A DNA stretch of 64,000 bases, taken from positions 3,437,501 through 3,501,500 of the forward strand of contig CM035164.1 in assembly GCA_020205615.1 (NCBI GenBank). The letters are read 5' to 3'. Every line of letters begins with the position of its first letter. The stretch's first letter is position 1. Shown piece by piece: positions 46,390 to 59,807 of the stretch. Below the pieces are notes generated by a model. It was not told where the DNA came from. It searched no databases and saw only the letters and a list, made by a program, of their open reading frames with translations. The position numbers and the translations under genes are program-made. This DNA is from Panax quinquefolius. Taxonomy: Eukaryota > Streptophyta > Magnoliopsida > Apiales > Araliaceae.

Positions 46390-48975
46390 TGACACCCCCA
46401 AAATAGGTATACATCACCCATTCGAGTTGTCGATACATGAGTACGTAAACAACTACAACTTTATTATTACAACAATAAAAGCTGTGAGTTTGAATACAAA
46501 TATTATCTTATAGACAATATCTATACTCAAATAAATCCTCATCACATTTATTGATACATTATTTTACAAAAATGGTGAGGACTACTAAACAACACTCTCT
46601 AGAACCTTCAATCCATACCTCTCGACTTTCGTACTTCGCTATATTCTCGCCTCCCGAGAAAAGCTGGAACAAAAAGGAAAAGGGCGAGCTCAACTAGCCC
46701 AATAAAAGAATATTATGACTAAGATAATATACAACAAATTACAATTAGTCTTCAACAGGGAAAAATCTAATAGAATACAATAGACAACAAATTTTAAATC
46801 AATATTCGCGTGAAAACAATAATTCATTAGAAGAGTTAAGTAGAGAATGCAAACTACTATCTTCATGTATGAATTTAAAAGTTCATCGTCTATCTTTTAT
46901 CCTCATAACATCAATCAATATATATCCGAATCACATATTCATCTTTTGCACTTTCTGAGCCAAAGATATTCATCGATTAATCATATTCATCTAAACACTG
47001 CTCATCTTTGCACTACACGGCCCAAAGATATTCTTGAAATCATTCATCTTTGCACTACTGGGCCAAAGATATTCCATAATATCATCATTTAAGATCAAGA
47101 TGATGAAAATATTTTTAAAGAAACGAATCCAAAGGTGAAACAAAATGACAAGGATTAAGGATTAAGGATTAGTACTTTGTTTTATTCACGTCCAAAAATA
47201 CCTCAAAAATAATCACAGTGGTGTAAAATTCAAGAATGATCAAAACATGGATACAATCAAAGCTAGTATCCTTAATAGATATTTTAGGCGAAAAGAAAAT
47301 TTTTCATTTTTCGATGAATAGTCAGATTCGTGAATAGTGTAGGTCGATCGTGAATAATTAATCGATATCGTGAATAAGTAACTCAGACACCAAAAGTTCC
47401 AAATTTGATAAAACTTGGATCAATATTTCAACATAATGATATTGAAGAAATAATATCATTACTGAAAAAAATAATATCCCTTACCTCGAAAGATCAAGAT
47501 TTAAAATTTGAAACACCTGATATAAAGCTATGACTTGGACTTGCATCAGTATAGCAATACTCAAAGTATACTCAAAATACTCACAAGAATAAACGCCGAT
47601 AATATAGAGAGAGAAAACTTGATTTAAATTGTGATTTTCAATTCTAACCCAAGCACCTATTTATAGGAAAATGCTTTAGAACACCAAAGCGAAAAATTTA
47701 ATAAATTAATAATATTATTTTTTTCAAATTTCCTACACCCACTAATTTGGTCCAAGACATCAGCCACCATGTGACAAAACATTAAAAACGTTTTTCTTAA
47801 TTTAAATAATTAAAACTTCCAAAAATCAATTATTTCGGAACTTCGGAACTTCAATAATTCACAATAAATAGCCCTTTTATCCGAAAATCCGAATCTGGCG
47901 ACTTTTTATAGGAAATTCAATTCTCTACAACTTTGCAGAAGAAAGTTTTTCCAAATTCCAAATGTAAATTGACCAAAATCCACAAACCAGAGCGATTTTA
48001 CGAGCCGTAATCAAATTTCAGTCTATAAATGGGGTCCACCGACATGTTTAACATGTTTTAAACATTTATTGCAACAAAAATACTCTTCCTCCTCGTATAC
48101 TCATATATCCCACATTCGTTGTAAAAATATCACCATTATTATATATACATTTAAATGAATTATCTTATCGAGAAAAGATAAAATTTCAATTTTCAACAAT
48201 TGTCACATTAAAATTTTTCTCCATCTATATCCACATAAAATCAATATTTTCTTCATCATATGAATCAATAATTAATTATTCACAAATAATATTACGAATC
48301 ACAATATTGACAACCAGTGCGGCTTCCGGAAAGAGGGGCTTTCGAATAAAGATTTCTCACTTCTTGGCTGCGCAATTAGGTGACCAAACCTCTCCTTGAG
48401 ATGTAACTTTCTAGACATTGCCAATAATGTTATCTAATAATATTATTCGGATAATATGAATTATTGCTTCGATAATGAAAAATCTTGTGTGATGACAATT
48501 ATTGAAACAACAAAGAATATAAAATATCAACGCAAAGAATTATTGAATCAATAAAATCTTTGAGCGATAATTCTTTGTAACCATTATTGAGTAGTGCCTT
48601 CTTACGTAAGAATCAATAATTGGTGCAATACCGTAATGTTCTTGTGTTTTAACCAATTTAGTATTTTAACGATAATCTGTGAATAACTACTGTAGTTATT
48701 TTTAACCAACTTATATTTGTCGTTTTCTTCATCCAATTTCCGTTATGGGGCCCACATGCATGGTCGCTACCATCATATACGAATATTCCCAACAATGCGG
48801 ATATTCCACGACCAAACGAATATTCCCGACAACAATGATGAATATTTTATAACCACTTGCTTATTTTGAAATATTTGAGTATTTTACCCATAACTATCCA
48901 CATTAATCAAATCAACCCTTACTATTTCAAAATAGAAAAATTAAATTTCATTAATAATAAGTTGGGGTCTTCTGT
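46390..48975 (-). mobile_element. Element H 5' LTR
   Basis: Matches the 3' LTR over its full length. Inverted TATA CTATTTATAG at about 47658-47667; the conserved U3 block lies at 48310-48420. The right end GGGGTCTTCTGT departs from the expected CTTACA. Confidence 0.85.
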
Positions 48976-49946
48976 AATACCCACTTACAGTACAACAAAT
49001 AATATCCTTTACCGTAAAAAGAATAGTATTCCAAAATTTGGTAGGGCTAGGATATTCTTGAAGAAAACTTACACTACGCCTCAAAGCTTCTTAAAACTCT
49101 AAAGAAATACGCCAAGATTATAGAAGAATTCTCCGAACTTCGGTGTGGTTTTAATTCTAACTAAGCATCCTATTAATAGGAAAATAGAAAGGATACTATC
49201 TTTGCACTATGCAATAAAATATAATATATTCTAAATATATATATATATATATATATATATTATTTAAAATCTAATAAAACAAATAAGTTTATAAAAGTAT
49301 TACATTTTTATATAAAAAGATTTTACTATACAAAACACTATCTGAGCACTATGCAATACTATGCATAATAAAATATAATATATTCTAATTATTGTATAAT
49401 AAAACAAATAACTTTATAAAAGTATTACATTTTTATATAAAAAGATTTTACTATACGAAAACACTATGCATAATAGAATATTATATATTCTATTTATAGT
49501 CTAATAAAATGAATAACTTTATAAAAGTATTCTGCTTTATATAAAAAGCTTTTCTATTTTATTACATTAATAATACTAATAAAACAAAACTCATCATCAT
49601 TATTATAATTCACAATATTAATGTACCGAATTCGTTCCCGGAAAGAGGGGCTTTCCAATAAGGATATCTCCCCATTGGCGCGCAATTAGGTGACCAAACC
49701 TCTCCTTGATAGAACTTCTAGACATCGTTAATATTGCAAATAATAATATTAGTAACTTTGTCATCTCAATTATTGATTATAAAATATTGACAATAATTGT
49801 ATCAAATAACGTGAAATACTATCAAAGAATTCATGTAACAATAATTGAACAAAATGAGTGACTTCTCACGTAAGCATCAATAATCAATACTTGTGTCTTC
49901 TTTATGTGCAACTACAGCGTATTCATCGTACTTTTAACACCAAGTG
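48976..49946 (-). mobile_element. Element G 3' LTR, piece 2 (promoter and middle U3)
   Basis: On the minus strand this runs from the conserved U3 block (49720-49620) through U3 tandem repeats, a mutated TATA (inverted CCTATTAATAGG near 49168) and the donor GGTAAAGG (49010) into GTACTGTAAGTGGGTATT, and then continues at 39019. It is bounded by element H on the left and complex I on the right. Confidence 0.85.
49190..49560 (-). repeat. Tandem repeats in U3 of LTR G
   Basis: About three units of 115-140 bp, each with CACTATGCA(T)AATA, ATAATATATTCT, AACTTTATAAAAGTATT and TATATAAAAAGATTTT. A (TA)n run (49235-49261) has expanded in one unit. A single diverged unit is present at 1745-1850. Confidence 0.75.
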
Positions 49947-52443
49947 TGTAAGACCCCAACTTATTATAAATAAAATCAATTTCCTCTAATTATATTTGTG
50001 AATAATAAGGTATTAATTTGATATAATTCTCTGGTTATGGGTGAAATGTGCAAATTTTGCAAAATATGCAAGTGGTTATAAAATAATCATTGTTGTTTGG
50101 AGAATATTCGTTTGGTCATGGAATATTCTTGTTGTGGGGAATATTAAATGCGACGGTGGTGCGATCATTTAGGGCCCCATAATGTAATAACTATCGATGA
50201 AGAAAATGACAAGTTTGAGTTTTTATAAATAACTACGTAGTCGTTATCGCTAACAACGCTTCGGAATACACAGTGGTTAAAATACGATGTCTGGCGTGGA
50301 TGCATGATATTGATGAATTATTGATCCTTACGTAGAAAGGCACTACTTCGATAATTGTTACAATAGTTCTTTATTCAATATTTTATTTTATTGATTCAAT
50401 AATTGCTGTTGATATTTTATATTATTGTTGTTTCAATAATTGTCACTTGCATTATTATTTCCCATTATCGGATCAATAATTCATATTATTTGAATAATAT
50501 TATTAGATAACATTATTGGCAATGTCTAGAAAGTTACATCAAGGAGAGGTTTGGTCACCTAATTGCTGCGCCAAAGAAGGAGAAATTCTTATTGGAAAGC
50601 CCACTCTTTCCTGGAAACTACTGGTTGTCATAAAAATGTGATTACGTAATATTATTTGTGAATAATTAATTATTGATTCATATGATAAGAAAATATTTAT
50701 TTTATGTGGATATAAATGTTGGATATATTTATTGCGGTTAAAAATGAAGGAGTTAATGTTGAGGTGTTTTATCAGTATTTTTGTTGGAATGGAGGTATTA
50801 AAAATTAAATCAGTGTTTTTGAGATATATTGCGTGAGCTATAATTTTTAATCCGATCGTTGGATCGTTGTGATTTTTGGATATGTTATACATATATAAGT
50901 TGAGTATATGTCTACAAATTTTGAACCGTTAAAAATGAACGTATTATTTGTTATAAATTTTAAGAGGTGACTGGTTCAGAAATTGTTGAATTTTCAAAAT
51001 TTATCATTTTGGTGGAAAATTCTAGAATTGGTGGGCCCCACTTTTGGTTGGTGAAGAAATGTGCTAAATTTTATTTCAAATGTGGTGGGTGGAAATAGTA
51101 GCAGGTAAAGCATCAGTTCTTGAGTTAAGTCCGCTTTGACGTCTTAACATTTTCTTATAAATAGAGGGCTAAGTTAGAATTGAAAATCACACCAGAAACA
51201 AGTTTTCTCTCTTTCTCTCTCTAGATTATTGAGTGTATTTTGTGAGTATTTAGATACTTTGTGAGTTTTTATTAATCAGTGTAAGTTTCCTTCAGTCTTA
51301 TACCGATATTTCGATCAGAAGTTGATATATTTTGAGGTAAGGGGTGTTATATTCTTCTTAAAATGATATTTTCATCAATATCATTATCTTAAAATGTTGG
51401 TATGAACTTTTTATCAAATTTGGAACTTTTTGTGTCTGGGTTACTATTCACGTATCTGGCACTATTCACGTATCACGACCTTATTCACGAATACGGCACT
51501 TATTCACCAAAAATGAAATTTTCTCCTTTTTGTCCAAGATGTCTATTATGGTTACTATCATTGATTTTATCCATGTTTTGATCTTTATTCTTGAATTTTG
51601 CTTCAAAATTGGTGATTATGGAGAATTATTGATCTTGGATAAACTGTAATACGAATCTCTAATATTTGTTATTTTGTTTCACTGGATTCATTTTTTTAAA
51701 ATATTTTTCATCATCCTCAGTCCTAAATGATGATATTACTAAATATCTTTGGCCTGTAGTGCAAAGATAAATGATTAACTGATGAATATCTTTGGCCCGT
51801 AGTGCAAAGATGAACAAGTGTTAAGATGAACATGACCAACTGGTGATACAAATGAATATCTTTGGCCTGTAGTGCAAAGATGAATATTTGACTAAAGATG
51901 TATATTGATTGTTGTTACAGGGATAAAATATTGATGATGGACTTTTAAATCTTAGAAGATAGTAGAACTCATTCTCTATTTGACTCTTCTAATGGATTAC
52001 TGTTTCCTCTGCAGTTGTTGATCTAAAACTTGTTGGCTATTATATTTTATCAGTTTTTTCCCTGTTGAAGACTAACGATAATTTTTTGTATATTATCTTA
52101 GTCATAATAATCTTTACTGGGCTAGTTGAGCTCACCCTTTTCCTTTTGTTCCATTTTCTCGGGAGGTGAGAACATAGCGAGAACTAGTCGAGTGCGGAGT
52201 GATGATTCTAGAAAGATGTTTTAGCAGTCCTCACTATTTTTGTAAAATAGTGTTTGAATAATTGTAATGAGGACTCCTTTTGAGTTTGTATACTCTCTAG
52301 TATACAATATTTGTATTCAAACTTACAGTATAGGCGTTGTCGTATTCTACACGACAATTATATTACTGAAGTTGTATTTGTTTTTATACCATGTATTTGG
52401 CGACTCAGAATGGGTGATGTATACCTATTTTGGGGGCGTCACA
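49947..52443 (+). mobile_element. Complex I 5' LTR (subtype A)
   Basis: TGTAAGACCCC ... GGGGGCGTCACA, 2,497 bp. TATA box CTTATAAATAG at 51154-51164; donor GAG|GTAAGG at 51337; hairpin array 51740-51890; acceptor-like TTCCTCTGCAG ends at 52014. It carries the subtype-A U3 module (TTTTTGGATATGTTATACAT around 50873-50893), as does the outer LTR at 59808. Confidence 0.88.
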
Positions 52444-52445
52444 GT

Positions 52446-52457
52446 TGGTATCAAAGC
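52446..52457 (+). promoter_or_regulatory. Primer-binding site of complex I
   Basis: TGGTATCAAAGC, one mismatch from the complement of the initiator-methionine tRNA 3' end, two bases after the 5' LTR. Confidence 0.8.
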
Positions 52458-52631
52458 TTAGGGATATGGTCTCTGGCGGAGATCGGGGAATAGAACTAGG
52501 AGGGGAGAGATGAGTAAATCCTTCGCTAGTGTGTCCTATCTAAGCTTATTTGTTGGTCATTCATAATATAGGGATATTATGTGATATGTTAATTTGTTTA
52601 ATTAACCATTGTTTTATGGCAGTATTTAAGA

Positions 52632-53815
52632 ATGGCTGCTGAGAACGTTAACAATGGAGTCTATGAGACTGTGGAACAACCTCTATTTACAAACTAGGAG
52701 AACGTGCAACAGGAAGGCAATAATCCTCCTGTAAATAACACTACCGAGCAAACGATGAATGATGGAATGTTTAGGAGCTTTTTGCAGTTCATGTAAAATC
52801 ATTTAGAGGAGACTCGTGTAAAAATATACGGGTGGAAGTGATACTAACGTGCGATTGGCCACATGACCAAGCGATTCAAGGATTTGGGACCACCAGAATT
52901 TATTGGAAAGCCGGATCCGATCAAGGCGGAAACGTGGGTCAAGCAAATTACCAAGATATTCGATGTCTTGGGATGCACGGAGGAACATAAGGTTCCATTC
53001 GCCACCTTTATGTTCCAGCGGTGAGGCGATATCTTGGTGGGAGTCGTGAAGCGTACTCAACTGCTTTTCTCAATATGTCTTGGGAAACATTTCTGAAACT
53101 ATTCAATGACAAGTACTTTCCTGAAAGTATTCGTTATATGAAGGAGGTAGAGTTTATTAGACTGGAACAAAATAACATGACGGTGTCCCAGTACGAGGCG
53201 AAGTTTGCAGAGTTATCCAGGTTTGCACCTCATTTGGTCGAAAATAAGGAAACGAATGAAGAGGATGTTTCGAGAGGTCTAAAGCTTAGAGATTCGGCAA
53301 TATCTTATATCTTATAAATTTTCTTTATATTCGGATGTTGTAAATAGGGGTCAATTATTAGAAGCGAGATAATGAGTATGTGCAAACCGAGGACCACAAC
53401 CCGAGGTCATCTGGTGACAACATTCATCGAGGCGATGATAACCAACGAGGAGGAAAAATCTGAACAAAGCGGTAACCACTCGGTGGTCATCGTGGCCATG
53501 ATAATAGGAGAGGTGAGTCAGTGGAAATTTCGAAAAGAGGAGATTTTACAATGACGGAAGACATCAAAGAAGAAGACACCGACCAACAACAAATTCTAGG
53601 GAGGAGAACGACCGCCAGATTAGATGTTACAAATGCGGAAAGAGGGACATATCACCTTAAACTGTCCACAAAATCCAAGGTATGTTACTGTTTGTGGAAA
53701 GGAAGGCCACATAGCTCGGGATTGTTTCATGAAAAACCAAGTTCAACGGGGATGGTGACTCCAAGGATCGTCCGGATAAGTCGAAATCGGTTCTCTAGAA
53801 GGCGTTTGTCGTGAT
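52632..53815 (+). pseudogene. Complex I gag (capsid-nucleocapsid), broken
   Basis: Begins MAAENVNN at 52632, in line with element H's gag start. Stops at codon 22 (TAG) and again near 52795 break the N-terminus. The capsid part (53021-53317) keeps the gag-family pattern: MSWETFLKLFNDKYFP, then NNMTVSQYEAKFAELSRFAP. Two CCHC knuckles can be made out near 53625-53730 (CGKRGH-like and KEGHIARDC-like in shifting frames). Confidence 0.8.
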
Positions 53816-53859
53816 CATGGCAACGCGAGGAACCCGAATGAGGTGATTACGTAAGCTAA

Positions 53860-55730
53860 TCTTGAACTCTTGTGAATTTTATACCTTACTGAGATCTGGG
53901 TTCTACCCATTCTTTTATCTCTCCTGCTTGTGCTCAACGTTTAAACTTGACTCGGGAGAAATTAGACTTTGATTTATCGGTGGAGACTCATTTGGGTGAA
54001 ACTTTCGTTACATCCATTGTTTATAAATCTTGCTTAATCCAAGTTGGCACTATCACATTACACATGATCTTATCTCTTTAAAGATACTTGCTTTTGATGT
54101 GATTTTAGGAATTGATTGGTTAACCACTCATCATGCCAAAATTGATTGTTTTCGTAAGGTTGTTAGTTTTCATATTCTTAACCAACCTGTCATACGAATT
54201 CAAACAACTAAACCACTAAAATCAGTCACTATCATATCAAGCCATAAAGCTATTCGTTTATTGAAAAACGGATGTCAAGCTTTCTTAGCCCATGTTATGG
54301 ATTTGAACAAAAACAAGTCAGATTTGAATAATATTTCTGTTGTTAGAGAATTTCCTGATGTATTTCTTGAAGAACTTCCCGGTCTACCCCCAGAACGTGA
54401 TGTTGAATTATTTATTGACCTTGAACCGGGTATAAAACCCATTTCTAAAACCCCATATCGAATGGACCCTATTGAACTTCAGGAGTTAAAAGTCCAACTA
54501 CAGGAGTTATTAGACATCGGTTTCATTAAATCTAAGTACATCTCCTTGGGGTGCTCTGTTTTATTCCGTAAAGAAGAAAGACGGGAGTATGCGACTTTAT
54601 ATTGACTACCGAGAATTGAACCATGTCACCATCAAGAATAGGTATCCGCTACCTCGCATTGATGACCTATTTGACCAGTTGCAAGGAGCACAATTCTTTT
54701 CAAAGATCGATCTTCGTTCTGGATATCATGAACCGGAAAATTAAAATGGAGGATATTCAAAGATTGCCTTGAACTCTCGGTACGGGCATTATGAATTCTT
54801 AGTCATGTCTTTTGGATTGACTAATGCTCCTGCTTCTTTCATGGATATGATGAACCGTGTATTCAAGGAATATTTGGATCAGTTTGTTGTTGTCTTTATT
54901 GATGACATCCTCATCTATTCCAAAAGCCGTGAAGATCATGAGCACCATTTGAAGCTGATACTTGAAAGGCTTTGTGAAAATAAGTTTTATGCCAAGCTGA
55001 AGAAATGCGAGTTCTGGCTTGAGGAAGTAGCATTTCTTGGGCACGTGGTGTCAAAACATGGAGTATCCGTGGATCCGTGAAGATTGATGCAATACAAAGT
55101 TAGAGCAACCAAAGTCGGTGGTCAAGTCGTAGCTTTTTGGGATTAGTTGGTTATTATCGGAGATTAGTGGAAGGGTTTTCTCGAATCGCTACTCCATTAA
55201 CTCATTTAACTCGAAAGGATACAAAATTCGTTTGGAGCGAAGAATGCGAGAAGAGTTTCCAAGAGCTTAAGAGGAGACTTATTTACGGACTCTATTCTAA
55301 CAATACCATCCGTACGGGATGGATTTGTTATATCTGACGATGCTTGAGCAAAGGGTTAGGATGCGTTCTCATGCAACATGGGAAAGTCATAGCCTATGCC
55401 TCACGACAACTCAAAGAATATGAGAGGAATTATCCTACTCATGATCTAGAGTTGGCAGCAGTCGTATTCGCGTTGAAAATTTGGAGACACTACTTGTATG
55501 GGGAGAAAGTGGAGATTTATACAGACCATAAAAGCCTCAAATATTTCTTCACCCAAAAAGAACTCAACATGCGGAAACGACGTTGTCTTGAACTATTGAA
55601 AGATTACGATCACACTATTCAATATCATCTTGGAAAAGCGAACATAGTAGCTAACGCATTGAGTAGAAGATCATATGCGAGTACGAGTGCGATATTGTCA
55701 ATGCAAAGGCCCATTCTGTATGACTTGTAA
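53860..55730 (+). pseudogene. Complex I protease-RT-RNase H, broken
   Basis: Protease is recognisable by SGSTHSFIS (about 53898) and ILGIDWLTTHHA (near 54105). RT begins with FPDVFLEELPGLPPERDVE (54352) and continues in another frame with [20 protein letters not shown] (54607). After a frame break come [12 protein letters not shown] and FIDDILIYS (catalytic DD codons 54901-54906). RNase H contains [20 protein letters not shown] and [10 protein letters not shown] (55400-55550). At least four frame changes prevent a continuous product. Confidence 0.88.
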
Positions 55731-55734
55731 AGGA

Positions 55735-57268
55735 TGGAGGTAGAATTAAAGACTCCACGGACCCACATGATGATGGTGAATATACGAGTAAAACCGACTT
55801 TAATCGATAAAGTTAAAGGCTGCTCGAGCTCTACGGACACGGAGGTCGTATGATGAAGAAGAAAGTGCAAGAAGGAGCTATTCTAGAAGCGAGAATCGAT
55901 GAAGAAGGAATACTAAGATTCAACTCCAGACTTTGTGTTCCTAACGATTCTGACTTGAAGCATAGAATCATGATGGAGGCACACAACACACCGTTTGTAA
56001 TCCATCCTGGGAGTACCAAAATGTATCATGATATTCGACATACATTTTGGTGGAACAATATGAAGAGAGAGATCGTGAAGTTTATCTCGAGGTGTTTAAC
56101 TTGTCAACAAGTAAAGGCGGAGCATCAAGTGCCAAAGGGTCCATTACAACCACTTGAGATTCTGAAATGGAAGTGGGAACACATTACTATGGATTTCGTT
56201 ACAGGTCTTCCCAAAGTTTCTCAAGGCATAGATGCTATTTGGGTTATTGTTGATAGATTAACCAAGTCTGCCCATTTCTTTCCTATACGAGAGACTTATT
56301 CCCTTGAACATTTTTCTAGTATGTACGTGAATGAGATTATGAGATTGCATGGCATGCCAGTATCCATAGTTTCAGATCGTGACCAAAGATTCACTTCATG
56401 ATTTTGGGTTAGCTTGCAGAAAGCTATGGGCACGGATTTACGATTCAGTTCGGCATACCATCCTCAAACGGACGGACAATCAGAGAGGACTATTCAAACT
56501 CTTGAAGATCTATTAAGACTTTGTGTCCTAAATTTCAAAGGGAGTTGGGATAAGTACTTGCCATTGGTAGAATTCTCCTACAACAACAGTTATCAAGCAA
56601 GTATAGGCATGGCTCCATTTGAGGCGTTGTATGGACGAAAGTGTCGTTCTCTAGTATGTTGGGACGAGGTGGGAGAAGCAACGTTGTTGGGACCAGAATT
56701 AGTACGCATGACTACAGAAAAGATCCAAATGATTCGACAACGTATTCAAACCTTATAAGATCGACAAAAGAGTTATGCTGATCTTCATCGAAAGGATGTG
56801 GAATTTAATATTGGGGATCATGTATTGTTATGTGTTGCTCCATGGAAGGGAGTTACAAGATTTGGAAAGAGAGGAAAGTTCAATCCACGATTTGTTGGTC
56901 CATTTGAGATTCTTGACCGAATAGGAAATATGGCCTATAGACTCGCATTACCTTCAAGTATGTCTCGTGTTCATAATGTTTTTCACATATCCACGCTTCG
57001 TAAATATGTGAAAGACCCGAACCATATTATTGCGTTAGAACCAGACGAGATAGCCGAAGATTTAACGTACGAAGAAGTACCTGTTAAGATCTTGGATAGG
57101 AAAGAGCATGTCCTACGCACCAAGGTTATACCACAAGTTAAGATTTTGTGGAGAAACTATGCTATTGAAGAGATGACCTGGGAGTTGGAATCAGAAATGA
57201 AAGCGAGGTATCCTCACCTTTTTGAAACACTAGGTACGTACGTCAATTTCGAGGACGAAATTTCATAA
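55735..57268 (+). pseudogene. Complex I integrase with chromodomain, two in-frame stops
   Basis: From 55850 to 57268 there is one reading frame interrupted only by TGA (56399-56401) and TAA (56756-56758). Zinc-binding residues are seen in HPGSTKMYHDIRHTFWW and CLTCQQ. The catalytic triad lies in MDFVTGLP (D), SDRDQRFT (D) and [13 protein letters not shown] (E). The C-terminal part has GDHVLLCVAPWKGVTRFG, HISTLRKYV and a chromodomain ending MTWELESEMKARYPHLF. The C-terminal chromodomain, which can guide insertion to heterochromatin, defines this as a Tekay/Del chromovirus. The TGA sits where related copies have Arg, consistent with CGA to TGA decay. Confidence 0.9.
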
Positions 57269-57279
57269 GGAGGGGAGGT
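57266..57279 (+). promoter_or_regulatory. Polypurine tract of complex I
   Basis: AAGGAGGGGAGG lies directly before the LTR start at 57280 and overlaps the end of the pol frame's stop. The same tract is inverted at 41597-41609. Confidence 0.85.
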
Positions 57280-59807
57280 TGTAAGACCCCAACTTATTAT
57301 AAATAAAATTTAATTTTCTCTATTTATTATCTTGAAATAATATGGAGTTAATTTGATATAATACTTTGGTTATGGGTGAAATGTGAAAATTTTGCAAAAT
57401 AAGCAAGTGGTTATAAAATATTCATTTTGTCGGGAATATTCGTTTGGTGGTGGAATATTCTTGCATTGTCGGGGAATATTCGCATGACGGTATGACCATT
57501 TGTGGGCCCCATAACGGATAACCGTCTTGGATGAAAAAAATGACAAAATTGAATAACGGCGTAGTTATTACTGAATTAACACTTTGTTGGAATACCCGGT
57601 GGTTAAAATACATTAATCTGGCGTGGTTGCATTGAAGCACGGTATTACACAATATTGTTGAATTATTGATCCTTACGTGAAGACACTACTCAATAATTGT
57701 CACGATGATTTCTTGCTCAATATTTTATTTTATTGATTCAATAATTCTTTGCGTTGATATTTTATATTATTGTTGTTCAATAATTATCATCGCCCGCAAT
57801 ATCTCCATTATCGGATCAATAATTCATATTATTTGAATAATATTATTAGATAGCATTATTGGCAATGTCTAGAAAGTTACATCGAAAGAGAGGTTTGGTC
57901 ACCTAATTGCGGCGCCAATGAGGAGAAATCCTTATCGAAAAGCCCCTTTCACGGGAGCGACTGGTTGTCATAAATGTGATTACGTAATATTATTTGTGAA
58001 TAATTAATTATTGATTCATATGATAAGAAATATTTATTTTATGTGGATATAAATGATGGATTTATTTATGTGGTTATTAATAAAGGAATTAATGCTTAGA
58101 TGTTTTATCAGTATTTTGTCGGATTGGAAGTATTTAAAAATCATCCGTTTGTGGATTTCAGGTATTTTTCTGTTTAGAATTTGGAAAAACTCAAAGCTAC
58201 AAAGTTGTAGAGAATTCGATTTCGTATGGAATGGACATAAAATTCGTATTTTTCTGATAAACGGGCTATTTTATATGAATTATTAAAGTTTTTGATTATT
58301 GTTTAAATGATAAATCATTTTGGTAAAAAATTCTAGAATTGAGTGGGCCCCACTTGTGGTTGGTGAAGAAATGTGCTGAATTTTATTTCAAATGTGGTGG
58401 GTGGCAATAGTAGCGGTAAAAAATATTAGATTGCGTGTCGAGTCCTGCCTTTGACGTCTTTAACATTTTTCTATAAATAGAGGGCTAAGTTAGAATTAAA
58501 AATCACACCAGAAACATAAGTTTTCTCTCTTTCTCTCTCTATATTATCGAGCGTATTCTTGTGAGTATTTTGATACTTTGAGTGTTGCTATACGGTGCAA
58601 GTTCCTTCAATACTATATCCGATATTCCGATCAGAAGTACTGTTCGTTTGAGGTAAGAGATGTTATTTTCTTCGTAAATAATATTATTTCTTGATATCAT
58701 TATCTTAGAAATATTGAGTGCGAACTTTTTATCAAATTTAGAACTTTTGTGTTGGGGTTATTATTTACGTATCTGGCACTATTCACGTATCTGACTTTAT
58801 TCATGAATACTGACACTATTCACCTAAAAATGAAATTTTCTTCTTTTTTTGTCCAAGATGTCTATTATGGTTACTATCTTTGATTGTATCCATGTTTTGA
58901 TCTTTATTCTTGAATTTTTTTCAAAATTGGTTATTATGGAGTATTATTGATCTTGGATAAACCGTGTCTGAATCCCTAATATTTGATCTTTTATTTCACC
59001 GGATTCGTTTTTCTTTAATATATTTTTCATCATCCTCGGTCCTAAATGATGATATTCTTGAATATCTTTGGCACCGTAGTGCAAAAGATGAATGATTAAT
59101 CGATGAATATCTTTGGCTCAGTAGTGCAAAGATGAATGATTACCTAATGAATATCTTTGGCCGTAGTGCAAAGATGAATAGGTATTGAGATGAACATGAC
59201 CAACTGGTGATCTACAAATGAATATCTTTGGCTGTGAGTGCAAAGATGAATATTTGATTTAAGATGTATATTGATTGATGTTACTGAGGATAAAATATTG
59301 ATGATGAACTTTTAAATCTTAGAAGATAGTAGAATTTTTCTCTACTTGACTCTTAAATGGATTGCTTATTCCATGCAGTTGTTGATCTAAAACTTGTTGT
59401 CTATTATATTTTATCGATTTTTCCTGTTGAAGACTAATGATAAATTGTTGTATATTATCTTAGTCATAATATTCTTTCTTGGGCTAGTTGAGCTCACCCT
59501 TTCTTTCACCGTTTCTCTTGAAAATGAGAATATAGGCGACTAGTCGGGGAATGGATTGACGGTCCGATGGTTGCATTAGTAGTCCTCACTATTCTTACGT
59601 GAAATAAGCGTATCAATAATTGTAATGAGGACCCTTTTTGAGTTTTTATCTTCGTCTATTAGACAATAGTTGTATTTAAACTCACAGTATATGTGTTGTC
59701 GTATTTTGCACGACAATTGTATTACTGAAGTTGTATTTGTTTTTGTACCATGTATTTGGCGACTCAGAATGGGTTGGGTGTTGTATACCTATTTTGGGGG
59801 CGTCACA
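57280..59807 (+). mobile_element. Complex I middle LTR (subtype B)
   Basis: TGTAAGACCCC ... GGGGGCGTCACA, 2,528 bp. Its U3 carries the module CATCCGTTTGTGGATTTCAG (58143), found also in the solo LTR 34695-37227 and in element H, but not in the two outer LTRs. TATA box 58471-58480, donor GT 58653-58654, four leader hairpins. It follows the polypurine tract correctly. Confidence 0.88.

Larger units (their letters stand above)
39020..48975 (-). mobile_element. Element H: Tekay-type gypsy retrotransposon, both LTRs, minus strand
   Basis: Structure in its own orientation: 5' LTR 48975-46390, primer-binding site 46383-46373, gag from 46201, pol to 41608, polypurine tract 41609-41597, 3' LTR 41596-39020. 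The flanks AATAT (39016-39020) and AATAC (48976-48980) look like a 5-bp target duplication with one change. Length is about 9.96 kb. The two LTRs are nearly identical over long stretches, implying a fairly recent insertion. All genes are interrupted. Confidence 0.88.
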
